Positions 35,190 to 44,288 of a DNA stretch of 64,000 nt are shown here, one piece after another. Numbering within the stretch: position 1 is the stretch's first letter; each line of letters begins with the position of its first letter. The notes beneath the pieces are model-generated. The model saw only the letters and a program-made list of their open reading frames with translations, made no database searches and was not told the origin of the DNA. Both the position numbers and the translations under genes were made by a program. This stretch comes from Clostridia bacterium (GTDB lineage: Bacteria > Bacillota > Clostridia > Oscillospirales > Oscillospiraceae). The DNA is taken from positions 62,001-126,000 of the forward strand of contig SAAS01000007.1 in assembly GCA_009929315.1 (NCBI GenBank), in the 5' to 3' direction.

Positions 35190-36767
35190 ATGAAAAAGAG
35201 TCTTTGCCTGATTCTGACCGCGATTATGACCATTTCTTTAGCTTCCTGCGGCTTAAACTCAAAAAGCGACCATGTTGTCTTCAAGGAACCCGTTCTGGAA
35301 GAGATGGTTAAAAGCGCCATGTACAGGACGGAAGGCGATATAACTCTTGAAGAAGCCGCAATGGTCACAGAGCTTAATCTTGATATTGAGTGGCAGGAAC
35401 ATATTCCGCAAGAGACGCAAATCAAGGATATAAGCGGTCTTGAGAATTTCACAAACCTCGAAAAACTAAATCTTTCGTTTCATGCTATAAGCGATATTAG
35501 CCCACTTGCGGGTCTTACCAAGCTCAGCTCTCTTTCGCTCGGCGGAAACCCTATCGCCGATATTTCACCTTTAAGCGGCCTTACAAATCTGACATGGCTC
35601 GCTCTGTTCAATTGTCAGGCAAGTGATTACAGTCCGCTTGCAAAACTCACAAACCTTGAAGGTCTTATGCTCGATAATTCCTCTATCCTCGATTTAAGCG
35701 TTCTTTCAGGGCTTAACAAGCTGCAAAAAGTCAGTTTTGCAAACACACAGGTGAGTGATGTTTCGCCGCTCGCCTCGCTGACGCAGCTTAAGTCCCTGAA
35801 GCTCGAGGGTTGTCCGATAGCCGACTTTTCGCCGCTTGAAAATATCTATAAAAACCTTGAGGAAAAGGACTTTACAGCTGCCTTCACTCTCGCCGATCTC
35901 GGCTTCACTCTTATTTACGATGGTGTGGAGGCAGGCTATAAGACCAGTGAGCTGCTTGTAACCATTAATCATGATGAATGGGGCACGCCTGAGGCGGAGC
36001 TGGAAAACAACTGTGTGCGTTTGCTAAAACCCACGGACAGCGGCTACGATTTGGTTGTACTCTATTATCCCAAAATAGAAACCTACGTTATTCAGGTCAA
36101 GCCCGAAAACGGAGATATGCTTGCAAACTACATATACGACTCACAGAAAAAGGAATTTTCCTTTGGTGACGGCAGCCGCGAAAGCTCGGAGCAAGCCATC
36201 AAAACCGCTCTCGGCAGTTCAGCCTCCGGCGATGTGCTGACAGCGCCGATAACGGTATTCACCGACACTATTAAAAGTACCTTCGGAATTGATGCCGATG
36301 CCCTCTACGCGCTGCCGTTTCAGCATCCGACGCTTCTGAATCTTAAATTCACACCGGACGAAAAAAACGCAGTGTGCATTTATGAACAGCACGAGGGCAG
36401 ATATACAAATATTGAGGTTCATTATCCCGAATGGGGCGAGAAGGACTACGACCTTCGCTTCTTTACACCGATTAACGATTATGGCTTGGTAATCACATAT
36501 ACAAAGGATAATAAATGTTTCTATGTGGCGGCGGACAAGGGCGATACATTTGCGAAGTTTTTCTATTACCTTGACAGCAAAAAGATTGTTGACGATAACG
36601 CTTCAAACGGTATGTCTGTCGAGGAGTATTTTAAAAACATGTACAGCGACCCGAGCATAGGTGATATTTATACCTATTCCGTTTCAATCGCGCAGCAGTA
36701 TATCAAAGACACTTTCGGAATGACAATCGACGAGCTGTGCGAGCTGCCTCTCGGTGAAGAAAAGTAA
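35190..36767 (+). CDS. Leucine-rich-repeat lipoprotein
   Basis: The 525-residue protein has a signal peptide with lipobox SLASC. Residues 60-215 form about seven internalin-type 22-residue leucine-rich repeats of the form LTNLxxLxLxxxxIxDISPLAG. The rest (about 225-525) is two similar alpha/beta regions, each ending with an FG(I/M)xxDxLxxLP motif (TFGIDADALYALP and TFGMTIDELCELP), suggesting an internal duplication. It is anchored outside the cell and probably binds protein or glycan. It stands alone. Confidence 0.88.
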   Translation: MKKSLCLILTAIMTISLASCGLNSKSDHVVFKEPVLEEMVKSAMYRTEGDITLEEAAMVTELNLDIEWQEHIPQETQIKDISGLENFTNLEKLNLSFHAISDISPLAGLTKLSSLSLGGNPIADISPLSGLTNLTWLALFNCQASDYSPLAKLTNLEGLMLDNSSILDLSVLSGLNKLQKVSFANTQVSDVSPLASLTQLKSLKLEGCPIADFSPLENIYKNLEEKDFTAAFTLADLGFTLIYDGVEAGYKTSELLVTINHDEWGTPEAELENNCVRLLKPTDSGYDLVVLYYPKIETYVIQVKPENGDMLANYIYDSQKKEFSFGDGSRESSEQAIKTALGSSASGDVLTAPITVFTDTIKSTFGIDADALYALPFQHPTLLNLKFTPDEKNAVCIYEQHEGRYTNIEVHYPEWGEKDYDLRFFTPINDYGLVITYTKDNKCFYVAADKGDTFAKFFYYLDSKKIVDDNASNGMSVEEYFKNMYSDPSIGDIYTYSVSIAQQYIKDTFGMTIDELCELPLGEEK

Positions 36768-36919
36768 AATACATTTTCGAATAACGCGGATATCCACGGA
36801 GCAAGATTTTCACATGAACTCATTTAATCGAAATCAGCATATTCTGTGCGCACGGTCAGATACGCCGAAGGGGTAAGGTTTAGCTCCGCCGCGTTTACCG
36901 CTGTTATTACATAAGTCCA

Positions 36920-36963
36920 AAAAAAAGAGCAAACAGCGGAGCTGTCTTAAAGATAGCCCCGCT
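36920..36963 (-). terminator. Terminator for the minus-strand gene at 37011
   Basis: A 13-bp stem with wobble pairs (36935-36947 with 36951-36963) is followed on the minus strand by GTTTGCTC and a run of eight T. Confidence 0.7.
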
Positions 36964-37010
36964 GCCTGCATTTACCGGTCGTTTACAGAGATTTATTTTT
37001 GGAGGAAGAC

Positions 37011-37307
37011 TCAAGAAGCTTTTTCATTGGCCTTAATTCCGCGCCACTGCCATCTGCCGCAGCCGCCGTAAGCCAGGTTGCGCTCTATGCTGCGAGAGCT
37101 GCACTGGTCGATGTTCGAGCAAAACTTGCATTCGCTGTCCTTCGCGAGATTGTCCAGCGCCGCATCGAGCAGTCTTTGCTTTTCGCCTAAAACGGTTTGC
37201 AGCGTTTCTATGGCTTCGGCTGACTGCCGCAGTACTGTGTGTCCGCAGTCATCGGAAGTGTCCCTGTAGTTTTCAAGCGATTTAATAAGTTCGTCGTAGG
37301 TTTTCAT
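37011..37307 (-). CDS. Small Cys-rich hypothetical protein
   Basis: The 98-residue protein starts at the ATG at 37307, preceded by AAGGAGG. The N-terminal two thirds is predicted helical and charged. The C-terminal third has cysteines in CKFCSNIDQCSS and later GGCG, which could bind zinc. The pattern of an MKTYDELIKSLE start with a C-terminal Cys motif is common among prophage-type hypothetical proteins. No function can be named. It has its own terminator, so it is a monocistronic gene. Confidence 0.65.
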   Translation of the reverse strand: MKTYDELIKSLENYRDTSDDCGHTVLRQSAEAIETLQTVLGEKQRLLDAALDNLAKDSECKFCSNIDQCSSRSIERNLAYGGCGRWQWRGIKANEKAS

Positions 37308-37627
37308 AGCTTACGCTGCCTCCTTGTTACTAGATAATTTGTTTGCGGGCAAATGCATATCATTTCCGAACTCTCTTCAAATTCGATATATTCCTTATGC
37401 ACAATGTCCTATCCTTATGGTTTGATTATAACAGTTCTCGTCAGTATTGTCAATAACATTTATAATGTTCTAAACGTATGTAACAAGCTGTCATTTTTAT
37501 GCAACATGCACTTTAAACGATTTTTTCGATCTAAACCCCCTTCCATTTTGAACTTGGCGACGACCATGATGAATTAAAAATAGCACCGAAAACCTTTCGG
37601 TTTTCGGTGCTCTCAGTATTAAATAAA
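37308..37627. other. Intergenic region, 320 bases
   Basis: The region holds the leader of the minus-strand Cys-rich gene and the terminator of the peptidase gene (37582-37611). It also has a 15-base palindrome AACATTTATAATGTT at 37455-37469 in AT-rich sequence. Nothing else with coding character is seen. Confidence 0.5.
37582..37611 (-). terminator. Terminator of the zinc metallopeptidase gene
   Basis: A perfect 13-bp stem (37582-37594 with 37599-37611) with a 4-base loop is followed on the minus strand by ATTTTTAA. Confidence 0.85.
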
Positions 37628-38329
37628 CTAGTTTCGTCTGCTGCCGTTAACGAGCAGGAGAAGTCTGAGCAACTGAGCAAGCGAAACCGCCAGAGCCGCA
37701 ACGTATGTCAGCGCCGCCGCGGAGAGCACCTTTCGCGAGCCCTTAAGTTCCTCGGAGGTGAGCATGCCCTGTCCTTCTATGGAAAGCAGCGCACGGTGGC
37801 TTGCGTTAAATTCCACAGGCAGCGTCACGAGCTGGAAAACCACGCAGACCGCAAAGAAAACTATTCCGATATAGGCTATCGTAATAAAGGACTGCGCATA
37901 GTAGCTCAGAATAATTCCTGCAATGACGAGCGGAATGGCGAGCTTCGAGCCGATGTTTGTTGCGGGTATAATCGCGGCGCGAAGCTTAATCGGCGCGTAA
38001 TTTTGCGCATATTGCAGGGCATGCCCCGCCTCATGGCAGGCAACGCCGATGGCGGCGGTTGATGTGCTGTCATAAACGGGAGAGGACAGACGGATTACAT
38101 TGTCCTTCGGGTCATAGTGGTCGGTGAGATTGCCTGCAATGCGCTCGATTCTCGTATTAGTTAACCCGTTCAGATAAAGCACCCTCTGCGCCGCCTGCGC
38201 CCCCGAAATATTGGAGGCAGAAAGCTGTCTGCTGTATTTTTTAAAGGTAGATTTAACCCTCGCGCTCGCCCAAATGGCTAGTATCACGGCGGGAAGTACC
38301 ATATAAAGATATGTCATGTCAAAAAACAT
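37628..38329 (-). CDS. YugP-family zinc metallopeptidase
   Basis: The 233-residue membrane protein has an N-terminal span and the zincin motif HEAGHALQ near residue 100. Two more spans follow (about 125-170), and a C-terminal span closes the protein. The order matches YugP of Bacillus and its clostridial relatives, predicted membrane zinc peptidases with active-site His-Glu-His. Substrate unknown. AAGGAG upstream at 38338-38343 supports the ATG at 38329. Confidence 0.88.
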   Translation of the reverse strand: MFFDMTYLYMVLPAVILAIWASARVKSTFKKYSRQLSASNISGAQAAQRVLYLNGLTNTRIERIAGNLTDHYDPKDNVIRLSSPVYDSTSTAAIGVACHEAGHALQYAQNYAPIKLRAAIIPATNIGSKLAIPLVIAGIILSYYAQSFITIAYIGIVFFAVCVVFQLVTLPVEFNASHRALLSIEGQGMLTSEELKGSRKVLSAAALTYVAALAVSLAQLLRLLLLVNGSRRN

Positions 38330-38594
38330 AAGTATTCTCCTTGAGCGGTCTTTTCCGTATATTATATTCTTTATTCAGTCTATCATACACGATAGCTCAA
38401 GGGAAGCGATAATTCATCAACGATTTGTTAATTTTAAGGATACCCGCCGTTGACTGGGCGCGGAGATTGGGGTATTGTGGGGATAGGGATAGAAGTAGTT
38501 TGGACCGGTTATCACTCTCGCCAGCGCCCATAATAAGCTATATCTGTTAATCGGTGTAATTTTATTAATTTATAAAATGAGGCTATAAAAAGAT

Positions 38595-39155
38595 ATGATA
38601 TTTGAAAGTTGGGAATGGAAAAAAGAATTAAGAGAGAGAATGCGCCAATTTCTCCGTTACAATACAAAAGATAATTTTGATTGCGATTCAGAAAAAACTT
38701 GTTTTAGACTTGAGCGCTCGCTACTCTACTCAGCTTTCATCATCCGTTTTTTAATTGAATCCGAAAAATTGAGCAATGATGCCGATACTTTTAGTATAAA
38801 TGTAACGTATTACTTACCGATAAAACATATAAACAGACTTCACTGTTGGATTGACGATGATAAATACGATTGGGGCGTTCCCAAAATACAAACTGTGCTC
38901 GGAAAGAATATTTGCAATTGGCTCATTCATTCTTATATGTTTAACTTTTTGTATGAAGAAAGTGGTTCTGTCACTGGGTTTTTTGTTGCTTCAGATTATG
39001 ACAGAAACCGAGCTCTATATACAGTTAATCTTAAGGATTGGCTCAAATTTGTCGAATTTGTTATTTCGGACGATGTGGTCTCTATGACAACAAAATTTGA
39101 TAAAAAGAGGTCAGATTATGTTATAACGGATAAGAAGCGAGGAGCGAGGAAATAA
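38595..39155 (+). CDS. Hypothetical protein, AT-rich
   Basis: The 186-residue soluble protein is not recognised. It is rich in Asp, Lys, Phe and Tyr, has the regions ERSLLYSAFIIRFLIESEKL and INRLHCWIDDDKYDWG, and ends in a basic tail. The codon use is clearly more AT-rich than the flanking genes. That suggests it came by transfer, although no mobile gene is next to it. The start codon has no clear ribosome binding site. Confidence 0.65.
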   Translation: MIFESWEWKKELRERMRQFLRYNTKDNFDCDSEKTCFRLERSLLYSAFIIRFLIESEKLSNDADTFSINVTYYLPIKHINRLHCWIDDDKYDWGVPKIQTVLGKNICNWLIHSYMFNFLYEESGSVTGFFVASDYDRNRALYTVNLKDWLKFVEFVISDDVVSMTTKFDKKRSDYVITDKKRGARK

Positions 39156-39245
39156 TTGCTTTTCTGGTTCTATTTTTCCCCCCTTTCAATTTTCCCCCAA
39201 ATATAGTATCCTATTATCAACCAATTTCTTAAGAGGTGAACATCA

Positions 39246-40835
39246 ATGAAAACTCTGCTGAGAAACGGGAAAATCTTTGACGGCTCGGGTTCGGAGCCGT
39301 TTGTTGCCGATGTCCTTATCGAGGATGACAGGATTATTAAAATCGCCCCGAATATTGAGGAGAGCGCCGAGCGTATCATTGACTGCGAGGGGCTTGCCGT
39401 TTCGCCGGGCTTCATCGATATGCACTCGCACAATGACTGGTTCGCCCCGAGGGAGAACAACCACCGCTTTTTTATACCGTTTCTCGAACAGGGTATCACA
39501 ACGCAGGTCACGGGAAACTGCGGTGCCTGCCCCTTCGGCTATGATAAAGACTCAAAATACCGCGATTTAGTCGGCAGCGGCATTATGGACATAACGAAAA
39601 TCAAAGAGGACACAAGCACCCTGCCCGCCTTTGCCGCCGCTATAAAAAATCTGCCCGTCAACATGGTACCTCTTTACGGTCACGAGAGTGCGAGAATCAG
39701 CGTTGCGGGCTACGACAGCCGAGAGCTGACCGAAGAAGAATTAAAGCACACCGAAGAGATACTCGAGCAGGCGCTCATAGACGGCGCGGCGGGGCTTTCC
39801 TTCGGGCTTATGTACGAGCCTGACCGCTATGCCCCCTATGAGGAGCTGAGACGCGCCGCCGCAATTTGCGCGAAGCACGGCAAAATTCTCACCATCCACG
39901 GCAGGGCAAACTCCGCCGTGTCCACCTCCTACAATCCCCCTGTCGGCGGCAGAGCGCACAATCTGCGCGCCATCGACGAGATGGAAAAGCTTGCCCGTGA
40001 CACGGGAGTTAAGCTTCAACACTCGCACCTTATCTTTGTCGGTGAAAAGAGCTGGAAAACCGTCGACGAGGCGCTTTCAATAATTAAACGGCTCAATGAC
40101 GAGGGGCTCGACTTTAAATACGACTCATATTCCCTGACCTTCGGCGCCTCTGTTATAACCGTTGTATTGCCCGCCTGGTATCTAACGATGCCGAAGGAGA
40201 AACGGAGCCGCGGTTTTGCTAAACTCCGCCTCGCCTTTGAAATCGGTCTTACAAAGCGCGTACTGGGCTTCAACTTCAACGACATTATGATGACCTGGGT
40301 CGCCGAGGGGCAGGAGACACTCATCGGCAAAACCGTGGCACAACTCGCCAAGGAATGGGACGTTTCGGATCTTGACGCTTATATAAGGCTCGTTGAGCTC
40401 AGCGAGGGACACGGGCTTGTGCTCATGCACAGGTATCTGACGGATGAGATTGTCCTGCGGCTTATGCGGGACGAAAACTGCTATTTCATGACCGATGCGT
40501 GGATTGAGGAGCGCGGCATGCAAAACCCGAGCTGCTTCATCGGCTTTCCCAGATTCTTTAAGCTCGCGCGCGAAAACGATATCCCGCTCAAGGACATAAT
40601 ACACCGTATGACGGGTATGGCAGCCGAGCGCTTTGTGATTTCCGAACGCGGCGCTCTTAAGGAAGGCTATTTCGCGGATATTACAGTTTTCGATGAGAAA
40701 ACTATCGGTCCCGGGACTTCGGACGAAAGCCGCCCGCAGGGCATAAGTCTTGTGATTGTAAACGGCGAAATTGTCGTGGATAACGGCAAATTTACGGGTA
40801 AGGGCGACGCGGGACAGCTTCTCCTGCAAAAATAG
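39246..40835 (+). CDS. N-acyl-D-amino-acid deacylase (D-aminoacylase) family amidohydrolase
   Basis: The 529-residue protein is a TIM-barrel amidohydrolase with the metal motif DMHSHND near residue 60, the cysteine ligand in GNCGACPFG (about residue 97), later HGRA and HSHL histidines, and a terminal beta-sandwich containing GYFADITVFD. D-aminoacylases free D-amino acids from N-acyl forms; related enzymes act on dihydropyrimidines or D-glutamate derivatives. AAGAGGTG precedes the start. It sits alone before the CoA-binding and flavodiiron genes. Confidence 0.87.
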   Translation: MKTLLRNGKIFDGSGSEPFVADVLIEDDRIIKIAPNIEESAERIIDCEGLAVSPGFIDMHSHNDWFAPRENNHRFFIPFLEQGITTQVTGNCGACPFGYDKDSKYRDLVGSGIMDITKIKEDTSTLPAFAAAIKNLPVNMVPLYGHESARISVAGYDSRELTEEELKHTEEILEQALIDGAAGLSFGLMYEPDRYAPYEELRRAAAICAKHGKILTIHGRANSAVSTSYNPPVGGRAHNLRAIDEMEKLARDTGVKLQHSHLIFVGEKSWKTVDEALSIIKRLNDEGLDFKYDSYSLTFGASVITVVLPAWYLTMPKEKRSRGFAKLRLAFEIGLTKRVLGFNFNDIMMTWVAEGQETLIGKTVAQLAKEWDVSDLDAYIRLVELSEGHGLVLMHRYLTDEIVLRLMRDENCYFMTDAWIEERGMQNPSCFIGFPRFFKLARENDIPLKDIIHRMTGMAAERFVISERGALKEGYFADITVFDEKTIGPGTSDESRPQGISLVIVNGEIVVDNGKFTGKGDAGQLLLQK

Positions 40836-40876
40836 GCACAATAGACAAAGCAGGGCTTAAAACGAAAGGGGCCAAC

Positions 40877-41236
40877 ATGGATTTAAAGGAAGTAATGCAC
40901 CAGCAGGTATTTGTCGTTGTCGGCGACACTTTGAATGAAAAAAAATACGCATGCAAAATAAAAAGCAGGCTGATAAATTGCGGATACACAGCCCATGGCG
41001 TCGGTAAGGAATACGCCTCCATCAACGAGATTGAGGACGACATCGACATAATCGACCTTTGCACCAACCCCAAAAAGGGATTGGAGTATATGCGCGAGTG
41101 TAAAAAGCCCTTTAAGTGCGTCGTTATCCAGCCTGGCGCCGAAAGTCAGGAGCTGTGCTCATATTTGCAGGCAAACAATATGCCCTATATTGAGGACTGC
41201 CTGATTGCGGGAATGAACATGTATTCAATCAATTGA
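40877..41236 (+). CDS. CoA-binding (YccU-like) domain protein
   Basis: The 119-residue protein is a single Rossmann-like CoA-binding domain with VFVVVGDTLNEKKYACKI at the nucleotide loop and IDIIDLCTNPKKGLEYM in the second half. Stand-alone members are of unknown function and may sense CoA or acyl-CoA. It precedes the flavodiiron gene by 15 bases, so the two are likely an operon. Confidence 0.82.
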   Translation: MDLKEVMHQQVFVVVGDTLNEKKYACKIKSRLINCGYTAHGVGKEYASINEIEDDIDIIDLCTNPKKGLEYMRECKKPFKCVVIQPGAESQELCSYLQANNMPYIEDCLIAGMNMYSIN

Positions 41237-41251
41237 CAAAGGAGATGTACT

Positions 41252-42454
41252 ATGCACTGCACAAGAAAAATAACCGAGGATATCACCTGGCTCGGCGCAA
41301 GCGACAGAAGACTTTCGAGATTTGAAAACGCTTTTCCCCTTCCGAAGGGTGTTTCCTACAACTCATATTTAATAAACGACGAGAAGACTGTTCTCCTCGA
41401 TACAACGGACAAGGCCGTCAGCGGACGGTTTTTTGAAAACTTGGAATTTGCTCTGAACGGCAGGGCGCTTGATTACCTCGTAATCAACCACATGGAGCCC
41501 GACCACTGCGCAACCTTGGGTGAGCTTGTTCTCCGCCACCCCGAGGTAAAGCTTGTCGTAAACCCGAAAATTCTCGTCATGATAAAGCAGTTTTTCAGTT
41601 TCGACGTCGATTCCCGCGCCGTAATCGTCGGCGAGGGCGAAACGCTTTGCACGGGGCGGCACACGCTGAACTTTTACATGGCACCGATGGTTCATTGGCC
41701 TGAAGTCATGGTGACCTACGATTCTTATGACAAGGCTCTTTTCTCCGCGGACGCCTTCGGAACCTTCGGGGCGCTCAGCGGCAACATTTTTGCCGATGAG
41801 CTTGATTTCGAAGCAGACTGGCTAAGCGAGGCAAGGCGCTACTACTCAAACATCGTCGGCAAATACGGCGCTCAGGTAAAAACGCTGTTAAACAAGGTCT
41901 GCCAGTTCGAGATAAAGTATCTCTGCCCGCTTCACGGACCGATTTGGAGAGAGCACATCGGTCGATATGTGGAAAAATATGAAAAATGGGCGGCTTGGGA
42001 GCCCGAAGAAAAGGGCGTTATAATCCCGTACGCCTCGATTTACGGCAACACAGCCGGAGCCGCGGAAATTCTTGCTTCCCTGCTTGCCGAGAGGGGCGTG
42101 CACAACATTCAGATGTACGACGTTTCGGAAACCCATCCCTCCTATATTGTTGCGGACAGCTTCCGTTTCAGCCACATCGTTTTTGCCTCATCAACCTATA
42201 ACGGCGGCATATTCTCCGCAATGGAAACTCTTCTCCTTGCCGAAAAGGCTCACGCGCTTCAAAACCGCACGGTTGCCTTCATCGAAAACGGCAGTTGGGC
42301 GGCGCAGAGCGGAAAGCAGATGCGCGAAATCGTCGGTACTATGAAAAACATGACCATTATTGAAAACACAGTTTCCCTAAAGTCGTCGCTTAAGCCCGAG
42401 CAGTGCTCGGAACTGGAGGCTCTAGCCGACGCAATCTGTGAAACTCTGAAATAA
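41252..42454 (+). CDS. FprA-family A-type flavoprotein (flavodiiron protein)
   Basis: The 400-residue protein has an N-terminal metallo-beta-lactamase domain with the diiron ligands in NHMEPDHCA (HxExDH), MVHWPE, SADAFG and LHGPIW. A C-terminal flavodoxin domain (about residue 250 on) starts with PYASIYGNTAGAAEIL, which binds FMN. Flavodiiron proteins reduce O2 or NO to water or N2O using rubredoxin or NADH-linked electrons, protecting anaerobes. GGAG precedes the ATG at 41252. Confidence 0.95.
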   Translation: MHCTRKITEDITWLGASDRRLSRFENAFPLPKGVSYNSYLINDEKTVLLDTTDKAVSGRFFENLEFALNGRALDYLVINHMEPDHCATLGELVLRHPEVKLVVNPKILVMIKQFFSFDVDSRAVIVGEGETLCTGRHTLNFYMAPMVHWPEVMVTYDSYDKALFSADAFGTFGALSGNIFADELDFEADWLSEARRYYSNIVGKYGAQVKTLLNKVCQFEIKYLCPLHGPIWREHIGRYVEKYEKWAAWEPEEKGVIIPYASIYGNTAGAAEILASLLAERGVHNIQMYDVSETHPSYIVADSFRFSHIVFASSTYNGGIFSAMETLLLAEKAHALQNRTVAFIENGSWAAQSGKQMREIVGTMKNMTIIENTVSLKSSLKPEQCSELEALADAICETLK

Positions 42455-42497
42455 GAAATACTTGACACATAGTTGGCGGAAAGCTCCGTCTGATGCC

Positions 42498-42526
42498 AAG
42501 CGCCCCATGATTTACATGGGGCGCTT
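42498..42526 (+). terminator. Hairpin terminator after the flavodiiron gene
   Basis: A perfect 12-bp stem (42498-42509 with 42515-42526) has a 5-base loop. The tail is only weakly T-rich (ATACTTTC). Confidence 0.65.
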
Positions 42527-42585
42527 ATACTTTCGGCAGAAAGCGTTTTATCGCACGTTTTCAGAGTTTTCGTTTCCGCTCAACT

Positions 42586-43017
42586 TTAGTCGTTCCAGCA
42601 GCACAGTCCTTTAATAAGACAAACGAGCATAGAAATGAAACCTATGGCCATTACGCTTGCGAAAAACGCCCCGAGCGCTATCAGAATTATCGCTGCTATT
42701 GAATCGGTTGCAAGAGTTATTGAAAGTGCGATAATTGCCAGAGCAAGTGTCGCTATGGTTGCCACCAGCACAAGCGCGCCGTAACAGCACAGGCACTTAC
42801 CAAGCAGCGAGCGTCTGACAAGTCCCCCACCGTAAAGTCCAACAACAAGTAAGACTAAATTCAGCGCCGCGAAGCCGAACACTATCCATATCGCCGTTGT
42901 GATAGTGGGAATAAATTCAAACGCATATAAGAGCGCCACAATAGTGGCGACAACAACGCTCACCAGCACCGCAATGCAGATGCTGCAGGAATTTCCGCAT
43001 GTTCTTTCGCAATTCAT
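42586..43017 (-). CDS. Hypothetical four-span membrane protein
   Basis: The start is the ATG at 43017 because AAGGAGG lies just upstream, which gives 143 residues; the six codons before it are dropped. The N-terminus has three cysteines (MNCERTCGNSCSICIA), followed by hydrophobic spans at about 15-35, 40-60, 75-100 and 105-135. A further CLCC pair and a CC near the end lie at the membrane surface. No family is recognised. The cysteine distribution may allow metal or disulfide binding. Confidence 0.7.
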   Translation of the reverse strand: MNCERTCGNSCSICIAVLVSVVVATIVALLYAFEFIPTITTAIWIVFGFAALNLVLLVVGLYGGGLVRRSLLGKCLCCYGALVLVATIATLALAIIALSITLATDSIAAIILIALGAFFASVMAIGFISMLVCLIKGLCCWND

Positions 43018-43429
43018 TGAGTTCCTCCTTTCCAAAATCAGATGTTTACCGCCAAGCGCAAGCTCACGCTACCGGCAGGTATATCATTCTGAACGCTTGC
43101 GCTCATTTCGGCGGAGGTGTCTTTCATTATGCGAGCACGATGCTTCGCGCTCAACACATCTTATGTAAAATGTTCAATTTAGTTCACGTAAACAGCACAA
43201 AAAAAGCTCCCTCACATATAATGAGGGATTGAGCCCTTTCGGGCACGCTTTTTTAATAAACACTCCCTAAAAATATATAAAACCAATCGATATGGCTTAT
43301 GAATGCAATTAGGGCGACTTGCGGGCAGCCCGGAAGACATCTGCTATTAAGGCGGAAATTATTTTCAGGAAAACGGCTTCGTACTAAGCAGCTGCTTGAA
43401 AAGCTGATTACCAAGCTCGTCTTTGCAGC
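43018..43429. other. Intergenic region with a branched terminator-like structure
   Basis: At 43200-43254 an outer stem AAAAAAGC/GCTTTTTT encloses two hairpins: TCCCTCA/TGAGGGA (43208-43228) and GCCC/GGGC (43233-43244). The structure ends in T-runs in both directions and lies downstream of the small minus-strand gene at 43430. The remaining bases show no coding character. Confidence 0.5.
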
Positions 43430-43648
43430 CTATCCGCGGGTGAGAGGTAAAACATGTTCATACTTTTTCTGCGCATTGATTACCTTTGCGCAGCGGCTCG
43501 AGTAACGGCGGTTCAGTTTGTTGATTTTCGGCGATGAGCGAGGTATACCTGCTTTTAACAGAGCATTTCCCTTTCGCCTCTGCCGCCGAATAAACCACCA
43601 GTGCAGTTCGATTTCAGCCGCGAGAAATCTTAATTTCAGTGTCTTCAT
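43430..43648 (-). CDS. Small basic protein, hypothetical
   Basis: The 72-residue protein begins MKTLKLRFLAAEIELHWWFI and continues with RRQRRKGNALL and SSPKINKLNRRYS. It is highly basic and helical, with no membrane span or signal. Similar short Arg/Lys-rich proteins with an RRxxKGxxLL core occur in clostridial genomes, from memory. It may bind nucleic acid. AAGAAGAG upstream is a weak ribosome binding site. The structure at 43200-43254 may terminate its transcript. Confidence 0.5.
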   Translation of the reverse strand: MKTLKLRFLAAEIELHWWFIRRQRRKGNALLKAGIPRSSPKINKLNRRYSSRCAKVINAQKKYEHVLPLTRG

Positions 43649-43919
43649 TGTGTACTCTTCTTTTGAATTTTTATTCGGGCACTTTAGTCCCGAATAATGT
43701 TATAGCTTATTTGTCGAGTCGAATATCGTCGCCCATTGTCGAGTTTATGAAAAGCGGATGTAGAATTTGCGTACCTTTCGGCGCTAATTATTGTAGCTTA
43801 TCACAAAGCGTCGATTTGGCTTGTTTTCTGTGACCGTGTCACGGATTATCTGAGCTTTAGCGGGTTATAATCATCACAAAGGAAGAGCTTTCACAAGATT
43901 AATTAAGGAGATGTTAGAT

Positions 43920-44231
43920 ATGTCAGTTGTAACAGTTACAAACGATAATTTTGAAAAAGAGGTTGTTAATTCCTCAGTTCCCGTTCTCATCGATTTCTGG
44001 GCAAGCTGGTGCGGCCCCTGCAGAATGCTCTCGCCGGTTATCGAGGAAATTGCGTCCGAGGTTAAGGACAAGAAAATCTGCAAAGTCAATGTTGACGAGC
44101 AGCCCGAGCTTGCCCGCAAATTCGGCGTTATGAGCATTCCGACCCTTGTTGTCATGAATAAGGGCGAAATGGTCAAGAAGTCATTGGGCGTTCAGCCGAA
44201 AAACGCTGTGCTGTCCATGCTTAACATATAA
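43920..44231 (+). CDS. trxA: Thioredoxin
   Basis: The 103-residue protein has the active-site motif WASWCGPCRM (about residues 27-36) and the conserved cis-proline in MSIPTLVV. It reduces protein disulfides, using electrons from thioredoxin reductase. The ATG at 43920 is chosen because AAGGAG at 43905-43910 has correct spacing only for that codon; an ATG at 43911 directly abuts it. TATAAT at 43866-43871 is a likely -10 element. Confidence 0.95.
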   Translation: MSVVTVTNDNFEKEVVNSSVPVLIDFWASWCGPCRMLSPVIEEIASEVKDKKICKVNVDEQPELARKFGVMSIPTLVVMNKGEMVKKSLGVQPKNAVLSMLNI

Positions 44232-44243
44232 GGGAACGCTCAA

Positions 44244-44270
44244 AGGCGGCTGCAAAATTTGCAGCCGCCT
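44244..44270. terminator. Hairpin between convergent trxA and the Crp/Fnr gene
   Basis: A perfect 10-bp GC-rich stem (44244-44253 with 44261-44270) has the loop AAAATTT. It lies between the two convergent stops and may serve both transcripts. Confidence 0.75.
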
Positions 44271-44288
44271 GAGTTATATTATTAGACT

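Noticed and set aside
37455..37469. AT-rich palindrome AACATTTATAATGTT as an operator
   Set aside because: In such AT-rich sequence short palindromes are frequent, and it is not placed over a clear promoter. It is mentioned only in the intergenic entry.
43911..43919. Thioredoxin start at the ATG at 43911
   Set aside because: The ribosome binding site ends at 43910, directly abutting this codon. The ATG at 43920 has normal spacing.
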